Source: Pilasporangium apinafurcum
Lineage: Eukaryota > Oomycota > Peronosporomycetes > Pythiales > Pythiaceae
Assembly: GCA_001600495.1 (NCBI GenBank)
Contig: BCKE01000003.1
Span: 722,537 to 786,536, forward strand
Direction of reading: 5' to 3'
Length of the DNA stretch: 64,000 nucleotides
Position 1 is the first letter of the stretch. Every line of letters begins with the position of its first letter. A model generated the notes under the pieces. It was not told the DNA's origin. It did no database searches and saw only the letters and a program-made list of their open reading frames with translations. The position numbers were made by a program, and so were the translations under genes. Positions 45,264-55,872 of this stretch are shown here, piece after piece.

Positions 45264-47978
45264 ATGCAGCGCACGCGTCACTCGTCGCTCGATTACCTCG
45301 GAAGCAACCTGCCGCTGTCCCCGCATGAAGAATGGTCGGAATTTTTGTCGGCGAGCATGGTAGCGCTGACAACCGATGACGAAGAACCGACAAAGCCAAC
45401 CCAGTCGACTCTCCACCCACCCCCGCAACAGCAACGTCGTGCGATGAGTCCGCTGCATTCGCTGCAGCCGACTCTAACGAAGCCACGTGCATTGACAGTC
45501 GATACATTTGACTTGGAGAATTATTCGACCCATTCCCATGGAAATCATACTGGAGTGACAAACGGTGACGAATTGATGAATATGAAGGTGCGTGGGGGAT
45601 CGCTCAGCGAATCGTTGACCTCTTCGACTGGGTCATCGCCATCGGGAGCGACGTGGCGACCGTTAGGAAGACGTCTCACTCCGCCACAGCAACAACAACA
45701 NCCACCGCCAATGTCGAATCAATTAGATCATCTTTTTGATTTACAGAGCGGATCGAGTGTGTTTTTGGACGCAAGTAACAACAATGGCGACAGCACCACT
45801 AAAACACCAAGCAAGCTCAAGCATGTTTCGAGCTTTCGCGAAGTGGTCAATTCATGTCTTTCGTCGTCAGGCTCATCGCTTTACGACTCATCGTCATCAG
45901 ATGAAGAGCCACAGGAGATCAATGATGAATCCACGCTGATGATGGGCATCGAATCGCGGTCAACACCAGTCGATCCTGCGTACGCCGAGCAGTGTTTGCC
46001 AGTGTTGGCATCATTGCCAAACCGCGTGCCAAGGAGCATCAGCACCGACAGTACTGGTCGATTGAGCTCCTTGTCACTTGTGAAATCACCTGTACTCGGC
46101 ACGCGTAAAGATTCACAGACATGGCAGCTTCAGGATGAAGAGTTTCTCGGGTCTCCGCGCTTTGAAGCGTTGCGTAGTCCCAACGGCGATTCTATTGACA
46201 TGTTTGGTGGCAATGCGAATTTATTTTCGGGGTATGCCGTTTCTTTGATGGAATATGTGGCATGATATTAACTTTTAATGTGTGACGTTGATGATGCAGT
46301 GAAAGCAATAATCAATTTCATGACGAACTGGAGTCACACAGCAGGTACTGTGCCACTGTTTCGATTTGTGTTGCAGTATCATGTTGAGTAAGTGACTTAG
46401 GTGATTTAATATATTTGTGATGGAATAGATACGCGAAGGAAATTCGTGCATCATCGGTGGACTTCACGTATGGTCGATCTCCGGATGTGAATCCGCCTCT
46501 GCCGCCGCCGCAAGAACCGTTGCAGCGCCTTCGAGCGAAGTCGTTTTCATTTTCATCTGCATACAGCTCGACGGGTTTTAATCCGGTTACGTTCAACAAG
46601 CAGCCGCAATATGCGCCGCATCATCAAACACTCCAACAAGATTATGCCAACAGTCATGGAATGCGGTCGTTTCCAGGTGGATCAATCCATCCTCCTTCTA
46701 ATCCACCTCCATCAGCTGGGGTTCGACCACCGCGTGTGAGTATTCCGACGGATTCACCTATGCACCCTTACCACCAGGTAACTGACTATTTTACTTGCGA
46801 TATTTCAACATATCACATTTCAACTAAACATGCTCAAATGTGAATGCTTTGCTTTCTCATTAGCAATTTGCTCCTCCTCCTCCATATCGTCGATATTCTA
46901 CGGACAACTTTGCAATGGCTCCTTATCCGGAAACGTTCCACAATAACGATCAAGATAATCAAGCACGCCATACGAATGCAAGTCGTCTAAATCGTTCGTA
47001 CAGTATGGAGTATACTCCATCTCGGCAAATAAGAAGTCAATCTATGGAAGGACAACAACTGTTCGCAGCGGCGCCACCTCTGGAATATCCTCCACTCAAT
47101 CGAAGCACATCTGGCGGAGTCTCGTATGACTGGCCAAGATCTCCAATGGGTATGGTTCAAGCTCCACCACTACCCCCAGATACGCGAAGTAGTAGTTTGG
47201 GTAAATTCCCATCTCCTCCACCAGAAGCATACTACGAAGTCGAGTTTAAACGAGGTCGGCAAGAAATTTTTGCTGGTAGTGCATCCTACAATCCGGGAGA
47301 TTATGTGAAGGTATGATTGCTCGAAATTTGCATTTGCTCTGCGACATTAGTCTCAGATATATTGCTTCGAACAGGTTGAAGCAGATCGCGGTGAAGATAT
47401 CGGTCGTATTGTTCAACGAGCGACCGATTTGGCGAAACTGCAAGCGCCATCGTCAAATGATCCAGCCGCTACAGTGGAAGATGGATTGACTCGCGGAAAG
47501 CGCCATGAACTCCCAAATAAAAAGATCATTTGTGTCGCGAGCCAAAGGGAATGCGAAATGCTGAGCGAACAGGCAAGTTGATGTTGTGTTCTGCAGTTTG
47601 GAGAAATGTTTTGATAATAAGTTTGTTATATGCTGATTTTATATTTTCAGCGCAAAGAGGAGCATGAAGTGTTTGAAGTGTGCAAAAGTAAAGTCCGTCA
47701 ACGGTTGCTTCCGATGAATGTGATCGACGCAGAGTACCAATTTGATCGTCATAAGTTGACCTTCTTCTTTGAAGCGGATCGGTATGGATTACAATTTATG
47801 CATTCTCTCAGCATGTGTCTAACCAACGTTTTTTTAACACTACAGACGTATCGATTTCCGTGAGTTGGTGCGTGATTTGTTCGCCATTTACAAGACTAGA
47901 ATATGGTTGCAACAAGTTGTTCCAACGGGGAAAAAGATTACGGTCGACTATGACGAGACAAGGGAAAGCGGCAATTGA
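45264..47978 (+). CDS. PSP1 C-terminal-domain protein with long disordered N-terminus
   Basis: Seven exons: 45264-46231, 46300-46344, 46429-46777, 46864-47310, 47375-47572, 47651-47781 and 47846-47978; 756 residues. Residues 1 to about 570 are Ser, Pro and Gln-rich with many SxS and RSxS patches, probably a phosphorylated disordered region. Residues about 576-756 form a PSP1 domain: YYEVEFKRGRQ, GDYVKVEADRGEDIG, then VIDAEYQFDRHKLTFFFEADRR and IDFRELVRDLFAIYKTRIW. The domain is shared with bacterial YaaT/RicT-type proteins and fungal Psp1; its molecular role is poorly defined, with links to RNA metabolism. The intron after 47572 uses a GC donor (CAG|GCAAGT); phase requires it. Base 45701 is an unresolved N in a CAA repeat, so residue X is Gln or His. 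Confidence 0.88.
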
Positions 47979-49152
47979 GAGCTGGACAATGGCCGGAATA
48001 ACAGCAGAAAACATGTAGGAAACAACACCTGGTTCTCACAGAATGTGACTCGAAACAGGCGGGTGCAGAAGAATTTAGATGGGAAGATTAGATGGATATG
48101 TTAGACGACATGGTGCGCATTGATGATGATGATGACGATGATGTATACGCAGACAAATGCTTCTTGGGATAGAAAACTGGGTCTTGTTCGAGATAGAATA
48201 TGAAGAAAATGTATAAGGATATGGTTCGTGTTTACTGGTGTATTCTATTCTTTGCTTTTCTCATCGTGTATGAATTCACAGAAGTCTACCTGTTGGCGAA
48301 AGAAGATAAAGTATAGAAAAAATTGTATCCGAGCACCAATAGAACTTTTCGTTACCGAAAAAAGCCAAGCAAGGTATTAAACCTCTGTGTTATCATGAGC
48401 CGCTGGAGAAGCAGAAATAGGTGTGCTGATCCATTTGAAGGATGATAAAGCATTCAGCTTACTGTGCATGCGAGGTGACGTGCGAGTCAGACAGAATCTG
48501 GACGCTTTTTATTCGAAATGCACCACCAGTTCTATATGTCAATCGTAAAGTTGAAGATGTTTTCAACAGGACGACCAGATATCATTTATCATTTTCATGC
48601 CTATAAAAAGCTCCATGATACAGACTGTGGTCATTTGTACGTTGGAAATGAAATCCTCAGCAAACACATTTTTGCAACGTATCAGTTGTGAATGGGGTGA
48701 ATGGCGATCGTCCACAGTTCGCACGATTGCCGCGCCATGAAACGATAAATACTTTTGAAAAAAAATATTCTAATTACATGGCTCTCTTTCTTTGGTATGC
48801 ATGTAAATTTGAAGCAACACCTCAGAAACGGATCTAGCATATCTAACCGACGCATTTTGGAAGCAACTTATTACGTGGTGGGCACATTTTTATCGGCATA
48901 GGGTCGTTTCGGTTTTCATTATCGATTCAAAATTGGTGGATAACTAGAAAGAAAGAACGAAGAACAAAGCGTGGAAAGAAAAACTAAGTTCCTGGGATTG
49001 AACACTAAAGGAGAGCGCGATAAAAAAACTGGGGCAGGAGTCACCCATTGCGAGTTTGAAGACCGCACACCTGAGCCTGTTCCCACACTACTTGGGGAGA
49101 TTCTCATAAAGCAAGAAGAAAGAGAGCCACTCCCTCGCCCTGCCAATCGACG
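47979..49152. other. 1.2-kb intergenic region between PSP1-domain and FYVE-GAF genes
   Basis: No gene is supported on either strand. There is a short GAT repeat near 48120-48142. The minus-strand open frame at 48919-49524 mostly lies opposite the FYVE-GAF start and is not protein-like. AT content is higher than in the flanking genes. Read as 3' flank followed by promoter. Confidence 0.5.
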
Positions 49153-52100
49153 ATGCGTGACGTCGCCGCTGATGAGTTGGATAGCCGCGTGGAAGGGCAA
49201 GAGAAAACGACAGGCGTGGCGTCTTCCAACAATAACCCCAACAATAATGGGAACCCTATTCAGGGCAACTACGTCGTACCCTTTGACATGACCCTCCAAG
49301 ATCAAGAGGCAAGCATAGCAAGTGCACGCGCACAGCTCAATCAGCTTATGGCCGAGTGTTGCGAAGGCAATGAAAATGAAGAGGATCCGGCATTGGACGA
49401 TGACCTGACCAGCACAAATAAAACGGCGACTGGCAAATGGACCCGTGTCAAGTTCAAATCCAAGAAGACAAGGAAGATGAAACACAAAACTGCAGTCCAG
49501 GTCTGGGAAAAGAAAACACGTCACACCGCTTCAGGGGGAAGCGATTTTTCCTCCTGTTCATCTCAGATGTATGCTGTGCGAAGCAGCGTAACAGTAAAAG
49601 CTCCATTGGAAACTGTACTGAAGGCATTGGACTGCTCGGTCGTATCGGCGTATCGATCGTTCACCAAGATCATCTACGAGAACCTTGTAGCCGATACTTC
49701 GGTGCTCTTTTCGTCGTCAACGTCACAGCGTGGTACACCGGCAGCCGATATCATAGAATCACTGGCAGTCCGATGGCTTGTGTGTCGATGCAACAATGCC
49801 ATGGTCTCTGATTGTGACCTGTGCTTGATGGAGTATACCAAGGTGCACACGATTGACGAGTTACTGGACATGAAAAGTCACACCTCTCGATACAACAACA
49901 ACAGCAATAACAATAACAGAAGTCACCACAATCAAGAGCGTAGACATTCTCTTCCGTCAATGTCGTCGTCCCTTAAAATCGGCTCAACGAGAAAGAAGCA
50001 TGGTTTCCGAGCTATGAACGAACTACCCATTGCGTACAAGATCCTTCGCTCCATGGAGACCAAGTTTTGTCCTGAACTCGTTTATCCATTCCGACTGGCA
50101 CGTTGCCATGTGCCACTGGGTGGGTTTCTTTTCTATCCGACTGACAATAGTGATGTCACGGACGTCGTGTTCTACATGTCGGTAGTTCAGGATCGACAGG
50201 CATTCACGAATTGCGGGGCTGCAAATTTCAATAGTGCCATGTCTTTCCAGTCGACGAGTGATCGTCAGTTCCGTGCTATTCAACAAGTGTTGCAGCAAAT
50301 GGCATTACGCATCAGCCGCTTGGGGAACGCGGTCGACGCATACGCTATGAGTTTACGGCTCGAGGAGCTACGAAATACTCGATGGGTACGCAACGACGAC
50401 CGCATGGAGTGTGTTGTGTGCTATCGCCGGTTCCATCCACTTACGCGGCGTAAACATCACTGTCGACTGTGCGGCGACGTCATTTGCCGAGACTGTTCGG
50501 TTCACAAAGACGCTGATTTGCCGACGATTGGACCGACAGTCCTGCGCATTTGCAAACTCTGTGACGCTGATGCGCTCAAGGCCAGTGCCACGTCGTCGAC
50601 ATCCGCTGGGTCGGCGTCAACTGCAGCGGCTCGATCCCTATTTTCGTCTGCATTCGAGACGACAGAGGCGGAAGATGTAGTGTCACCAGTACCGAATACG
50701 TTTGCTGAGCGTCTCCATCAACGCAATAGGAGCACCACCATTTCTGCGAAGCCTGTTGCCAGGGCAGATGATCAATACCTACCAACTGGGAAGGTGACAC
50801 CTGGAGGTGGACGACGTTTTACGACAGTGGTCGATAACAGACAACAACGTGGACTCACGAACCAGCCAGCTATGAGTTGTCCGAAGGCGAGTAACAGTAT
50901 TGATCAACGATACTTGACTAACAAATGGGATAGCCAAGGTGGCAGATTCCCATATTCACCAATCATTTCACCGGCCAACACCAACAAAAACAATAGCAAC
51001 AATAACCAAGATCCAACATTCTTTAGCCAACCTACGACCCCAACAGCAGCGGATTTTCACGCAAAATCGTGCTCTAAAGCATCGTCCAAAGACCGAGCGC
51101 ACTTTCATTTCACAAGAGACGCCTCTGTATTTACTGGGCAGGAGAACGATCGAAAGGAAGATCTCAGTCGGTTTGTGGTAAACCGGAACGATGCTAGCGA
51201 CGAGGACGATGAAAGCCACGATCGGTTTGCAAGCCAACCAGTAAATTTGACGCTCAGCAAGCCAACAATACAAGCTCCACACGTACGAACCAAGTCGTTG
51301 CCTTTAGATTCACGCATCGATAGCAGTCGAAAGGGACATGTCTCATTTATCAACACACCACAGTTTTATCACGTCTCACCAATGCCACACAGTGATTCCA
51401 AAGAAACTACCATCAAAACGGGCCATAACAATAACCAGCAGGTGGAGCACCTCAGCCAGTTTATGCTGCGTCGTAGCTTGGCCAATGTGGAACGATACGA
51501 AGATATTCTCCAGCATCTCTGCGAGGAAGCGGCGCGATCTATGGGCTGTCAATATGCGGCCGTGAGCATCTTTACATGCAAGGAACCAATCGTGAAGGAT
51601 GGATGCAGAGCGAGAAGAATGTCATGGACTAGCAAAATGGATGATGACGATACGAGCATCCAGGCTACGCATTTCTTGAAGGCTGAAGATGGGAAGAAGC
51701 TTATGAAGGTAGCGGCAAACCTTATGTGCTGCGAGCCCATTTTAGAACTGAAAGAGCCAATTATCACACAAAATACGTTAGCTTCATCGAATCGATACGA
51801 CTTCCGCAAACTTCCGTTTGTGATCGGTCCTCAGCAAGTTCGTTTTTACGCCGGTATCCCACTTGTAGACGCAAAAAACAAACTTCTAGGAGCGCTCGCA
51901 GTGTTTGATGGGAAAACTGATCGAGATTTCGGTACAAACGAGCTGAATCACATGCTGGCGTCGCTGGATGGCCTAGCGAGTATCGCAATTGAAGCCATTG
52001 ATGAGCGTAGACAGAACGTCGAGCTCAAGAGTTTCTTAGGTACTCCACTGGTGCATGATCAAGTACGACAGTCGGAACCGGTGCTGAACTTGACTTTGAC

Positions 52101-52413
52101 GCTTCAGCAGCAGCAACGAAAACGTGCTGCCGTTAGCGATGCTGGCTCAAGCGGAGGCAATGAAATGCCACAACAAGATGAAGAAGAGCTGCGCGGAGAC
52201 AAATTGGTGGTTTACCATCATCACCGCTCCAGTTCATACCAGAGTCAATTTCCGCAGCAAAACTGTTATCAGTCGCCAGCTAGCACCCCAGGTCAGCCCA
52301 GTATTGAATACTACAAGAACAAGATGCAGCAATTGGTGCGTCAGGCGCAAGAAACCCAGGTGCAGATGATGCAAAACTCGATCGCCATGAAGCGACAGGG
52401 CGTATTCATCTGA
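49153..52413 (+). CDS. FYVE zinc-finger plus GAF-domain protein
   Basis: A single exon of 1,086 residues. Residues about 137-400 resemble the START/Bet v1-like region that precedes FYVE domains in many oomycete proteins (VRSSVTVKAPLETVLKAL). The FYVE finger is at about 418-470: CVVCYRRFHPLTRRKHHCRLCGD with the RRKHHCR basic patch that binds PI3P and paired Cys ligands to CKLC. A long Ser/Asn/Gln-rich linker follows, including an NNNS run. A GAF domain lies at about 785-955 (EDILQHLCEEAARSMGCQYAAVSIF, then FYAGIPLVDAKNKLLGALAVFD). The C-terminus is a Gln-rich coiled coil (KMQQLVRQAQET). The likely site is endosomal membrane with a small-molecule or protein input through GAF. The ligand is unknown. 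Confidence 0.9.
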   Translation: MRDVAADELDSRVEGQEKTTGVASSNNNPNNNGNPIQGNYVVPFDMTLQDQEASIASARAQLNQLMAECCEGNENEEDPALDDDLTSTNKTATGKWTRVKFKSKKTRKMKHKTAVQVWEKKTRHTASGGSDFSSCSSQMYAVRSSVTVKAPLETVLKALDCSVVSAYRSFTKIIYENLVADTSVLFSSSTSQRGTPAADIIESLAVRWLVCRCNNAMVSDCDLCLMEYTKVHTIDELLDMKSHTSRYNNNSNNNNRSHHNQERRHSLPSMSSSLKIGSTRKKHGFRAMNELPIAYKILRSMETKFCPELVYPFRLARCHVPLGGFLFYPTDNSDVTDVVFYMSVVQDRQAFTNCGAANFNSAMSFQSTSDRQFRAIQQVLQQMALRISRLGNAVDAYAMSLRLEELRNTRWVRNDDRMECVVCYRRFHPLTRRKHHCRLCGDVICRDCSVHKDADLPTIGPTVLRICKLCDADALKASATSSTSAGSASTAAARSLFSSAFETTEAEDVVSPVPNTFAERLHQRNRSTTISAKPVARADDQYLPTGKVTPGGGRRFTTVVDNRQQRGLTNQPAMSCPKASNSIDQRYLTNKWDSQGGRFPYSPIISPANTNKNNSNNNQDPTFFSQPTTPTAADFHAKSCSKASSKDRAHFHFTRDASVFTGQENDRKEDLSRFVVNRNDASDEDDESHDRFASQPVNLTLSKPTIQAPHVRTKSLPLDSRIDSSRKGHVSFINTPQFYHVSPMPHSDSKETTIKTGHNNNQQVEHLSQFMLRRSLANVERYEDILQHLCEEAARSMGCQYAAVSIFTCKEPIVKDGCRARRMSWTSKMDDDDTSIQATHFLKAEDGKKLMKVAANLMCCEPILELKEPIITQNTLASSNRYDFRKLPFVIGPQQVRFYAGIPLVDAKNKLLGALAVFDGKTDRDFGTNELNHMLASLDGLASIAIEAIDERRQNVELKSFLGTPLVHDQVRQSEPVLNLTLTLQQQQRKRAAVSDAGSSGGNEMPQQDEEELRGDKLVVYHHHRSSSYQSQFPQQNCYQSPASTPGQPSIEYYKNKMQQLVRQAQETQVQMMQNSIAMKRQGVFI

Positions 52414-52644
52414 TCAAATAAGTATATAAACTTTCCGTCGATATCCATGTATGTTTATTAGTACAGTCATCAAGGAAAAAAAGAGAAATTGATTGCAAAA
52501 CTCTAGCTGTAAGCGATCACTAGGCGTGACACACATACATGTACAGTACAGCCATTTATTTCCATTTCTTTCTTTGCTCATCTTGTTGCGCATCTTGATG
52601 TAGCAAGTTGTTAATACGTTCTCTTGAATTATCAATGCGTCTAT

Positions 52645-53010
52645 TTACTTTTTGCCCTGAAAAAGCTCGAGCACACCATCGCGGAACGCCAACACTTTCG
52701 AGTTCCAACCTTCGCGCATGTACGTGTAATACTCATGCTCTCGACTCGGCAGTGGCTCATATCGTTCATCACGCACATGGTACTGTACATAGCACAAAAC
52801 GAATCACTAGTTTGTTAATATCGTCTAATTCCTTCGCACCACGAGAAAAATCTTATTATTACTGACCTTGTTTCCATTGCCATGGAAGTGTTCCTTCACA
52901 TGCGCAACTGAGTAGAATACCGTGTTCTCCCGCTCAAATAGCTGGTATTTGGTCACACCATATCGCACACCACCGAAGATCGCACCCGCCACAAACGCAC
53001 TCGCAGACAT
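52645..53010 (-). CDS. Small unrecognised membrane-associated protein
   Basis: Two exons in transcript order, 53010-52867 and 52782-52645, encode 93 residues. The N-terminus is a short hydrophobic glycine-containing segment (SAFVAGAIFGGVRYGV) that could anchor in a membrane. The rest is soluble and aromatic-rich (HEYYTYMREGWNSK) and ends LFQGKK. Size and design resemble small inner-mitochondrial-membrane subunits, but I recognise no family. A CCCTCATTTTAC initiator-like string lies about 110 bp upstream. The frame before the ATG at 53010 is open but basic and unlikely to be translated. The intron is 84 bp with a GTCAGT donor. Confidence 0.75.
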
Positions 53011-53115
53011 CGCTCCTCTTTTTCTTCTACACTTCTCTGGTGGCAATAGCTCTTCCTTCCTTCCTTCCACTAGCGCTTTGGTCTTCACACACGCTTTTAT
53101 TCACGTCAAACAGGT

Positions 53116-53123
53116 AAAATGAG
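53116..53123 (-). promoter_or_regulatory. Oomycete-type initiator upstream of the small membrane-protein gene
   Basis: The minus strand reads CTCATTTT within CCCTCATTTTACC, about 106 bp before the ATG at 53010. It is nearly identical to the element before VPS52. Confidence 0.45.
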
Positions 53124-53281
53124 GGATCTGAACGTTTAATAAAAGGAACATAAGGGATCGATGTACCTAATTGTACATTATCACGGAACAGCTGGCAGTT
53201 GCTTTCGGTTATTTACGGACCACTATGGGCTGGTTGGCAGCCGTAGTGGTGGTGGTCGTGGCCATTTGTGCTCGGGAAGAG

Positions 53282-55380
53282 ATGGAGACACCGACGCAAA
53301 CGCAGTCGACGGCCATGGACATCGACCACGACGCACCACGCGCTGAGGACAGCAGTGATGCAACCACTAGAAGCATTAGTAGTAACCATACGCAGCAGCA
53401 GCAAGAGAATGAACAGCAAGACGCTGGTGTAAACGATGCACAAAGTGAGATGCCCTTCACAGACGAGGAGCTACAAACGTGCTTCAAGGTACGCTCATTA
53501 ACAATAACACGAATTTTTCTTTTATTTTTACATGGATGAGAATACAATATATTTCATGATGCTCACATCACGTTGTTTTCACGTGGTGTATATGATTTAT
53601 GTAGGTGTTTGATGTCATTACTGCAAACACTGGACTCTTGGAGCAGAGCAACATGCGGCTGTTTCGTAAGCGACTGGCACCCGTGGCGGAATACATGGAG
53701 AGTCGTAAGTTTGGTGGCAAAGGGCGGAAGAAATATTTAGAAGACAAGCAGCTACGCGAGGAAAAACGTGCGCGGTTGAATCAGCGCAAGATGCATGATC
53801 GCCGTCACATCAATAGCTCCACATTGCGTCGAGATCGTATTAAGAAACTGGAGTCGTTGTTGGAGCAGGGAAAGGAAAGCGCACTACCGCTCATTGCGGA
53901 TGGTGTAGCCGGCGAAGAAGCGTCTGCATCACTACAGGCGTTGTGCCATACCGAAGCAGAACAGATCCAAGAAGACCAAGCCGAAGAAACGAGAAAAGAA
54001 GCAAGTGCGCTCTTGGGATTCCGATCTTGCTATACCTGCAAGAGTCGCTTTGATAAAATCCATCATTTCTATGATCAGCTGTGCCCTCGTTGTGCAGAAT
54101 TAAATTTCTCGAAGCGATTCCAAACCGCCGATCTGCGCGGAAAAGTCGCGTTAATCACTGGTGCGCGAGTCAAAATTGGCTATCAGGCAGCGATCAAGCT
54201 GCTCTTGGCCGGTGCAGCGGTGATTGCACTGACGCGGTTCCCTAAAGATGCCGCTGAGCGATATGCAAAGCATCCCGACTACGAAACATTCAAGGACCGA
54301 TTGCAGATCTTTGGGATTGATTTCCGGGATTTAATTCAACTGGAGCAATTCTTGGACTTTGTTCTTACTCGGTGAGAAGATTGATGAAAGTGATAGCATT
54401 TTTTTTTTGCATGGGGTCAATGGTAACCGTTTGTTTTTGTTGCTGATATCATGGTAGGTATTCGCGATTAGACATGATTGTTCACAACGCCTGCCAGACA
54501 ATTCGTCGCCCTCCAAAGTACTACGAGCATCTCGTGCACAAAGAAACACAGGCACTCGAGCAACAGAATAGCAACATCCAACTACTGCTGCATCATCAGC
54601 AAGAGTTTGAATCCCATGTTCACGCGCTCGCCCTTCCTCATTCTGAATCTGCGCACACTAATGCGTTCGGTGCGACTGCTACCTCGAATATCGCCATGTC
54701 GTCAGCATTGAAATCACAAGTGCCATTGATTGTGAGCGACGCTCAAGACGAGAAAGCGTTCCCCGAGGGACTCGTCGACGTGAATGGCCAACAAATTGAT
54801 TTGCGATCAAAGAATACGTGGCTGTTAAAGCTTGGACAGGTGGAGACACCAGAGGTGGCCGAAGTGTTTGCAATCAACACGCTGGCACCATTTATCATCA
54901 ACAATCGCTTGATGCCACTGCTTGAGAGGAGCACAGCACACACGGAGAAGAAATTTATTGTGAATGTCAGCGCCATGGAAGGCAAGTTTTATCGTTATAA
55001 GACGCCGAACCATCCCCACACAAACATGGCCAAGGCTGCGTTGAATATGATGACGCGTACGTGTGCTGAAGATTTGAGTAAACGACGGATCTACATGAAC
55101 TCGGTGGACACAGGGTACGTTCTCTTTTATTTTCATGATGTTATAAGAAAATCGTTCACTAGTACTAATAGTTGTTGCTTTTTGTGTATGGAATAGCTGG
55201 ATTAACGATGAAAATCCGCTGGAAAAGGCACATGCCCATGCCGCAAAATCGAATTTTCAGACGCCGATCGATGAAATCGATGCTGCTGCTCGCATTCTTG
55301 ACCCTATTTTCGTGGGTTACAACACCGATCAAGTCATTTTTGGCAAATTCCTCAAAGATTTCCATGAAACCGAGTGGTAG
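53282..55380 (+). CDS. Short-chain dehydrogenase-like protein with N-terminal zinc-ribbon extension
   Basis: Exons 53282-53488, 53605-54371, 54458-55114 and 55197-55380 give 604 residues from the ATG at 53282. The frame is also open to an ATG at 53171, which would add a Val-rich hydrophobic stretch. Order: acidic Gln-rich tail; a basic helical region (RKKYLEDKQLREEKRARL); a CxxC...CxxC ribbon (CYTC, CPRC, about residue 211-240); then an SDR Rossmann fold from about 247 (GKVALITGARVKIGYQAA, MIVHNACQTIRRP, NVSAMEGKF). The nucleotide-binding loop is TGARVKIG rather than TGxxxGxG, and the usual YxxxK is TNMAK, so the catalytic Tyr is replaced by Thr. A long insertion sits between the NAC strand and the active-site strand. 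Substrate unknown; catalysis is doubtful or atypical. Confidence 0.82.
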
Positions 55381-55872
55381 AGGAGGCAACAACAACTCAT
55401 AGAGACATCATAGATGTAGCCATCTTCCGTTTTTGTTCTGGGAAGAGGATTCAAAAAAATCCAATCATCCATTCTAGTGAGGTTTTAACCATTACACGCA
55501 ATTTTCTGTACATCTTGAAGGGTTTTAACCACTATCTCCAGATCTGGTTAGACCACGGTTGATTGCAATATCGATACAGGCCTCTAATTGGTCAAAAGTC
55601 AAATACCAACATTTTCAACCAATAAAAAAAGCTAAAATTTTGTTTTAAACCAATCAGAAAATGTAGCTGCTCATATTGAATGCGAGCAAGCAAGAATCGT
55701 TGCGGTTTTGAGGCATCTTTCTCCTCCCTCATTCACATTCAGGAAGGAAGCCGCAAGACTCCGCATTCAGTGCAGCTCATTTCACGATCTGCCACCTTCT
55801 CCGCAAGTGTCCGTCATCGTCGTCGTTGAATAACCTCTTTTCCGTGTTATCAGAAAAACAACTACAGTAGCT
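55381..55872. promoter_or_regulatory. UPRT promoter region with CCAAT boxes
   Basis: No coding sequence. ATTGG at 55587-55591 and CCAAT at 55619-55623 and 55650-55654 lie about 220-285 bp before the UPRT ATG; the two CCAAT copies are 31 bp apart, as in the STIL promoter. An initiator match is listed separately. Confidence 0.45.
55776..55783 (+). promoter_or_regulatory. Oomycete-type initiator upstream of UPRT
   Basis: CTCATTTC fits the YTCANTYY initiator exactly and is followed by ACGATCT. It lies about 95 bp before the ATG. A second similar string, CTCATTCA, occurs near 55729. Confidence 0.4.

Noticed and set aside
48919-49524. Minus-strand frame of 201 codons
   Set aside because: Lies opposite the 5' part of the FYVE-GAF gene and its leader; no domain or plausible start context.
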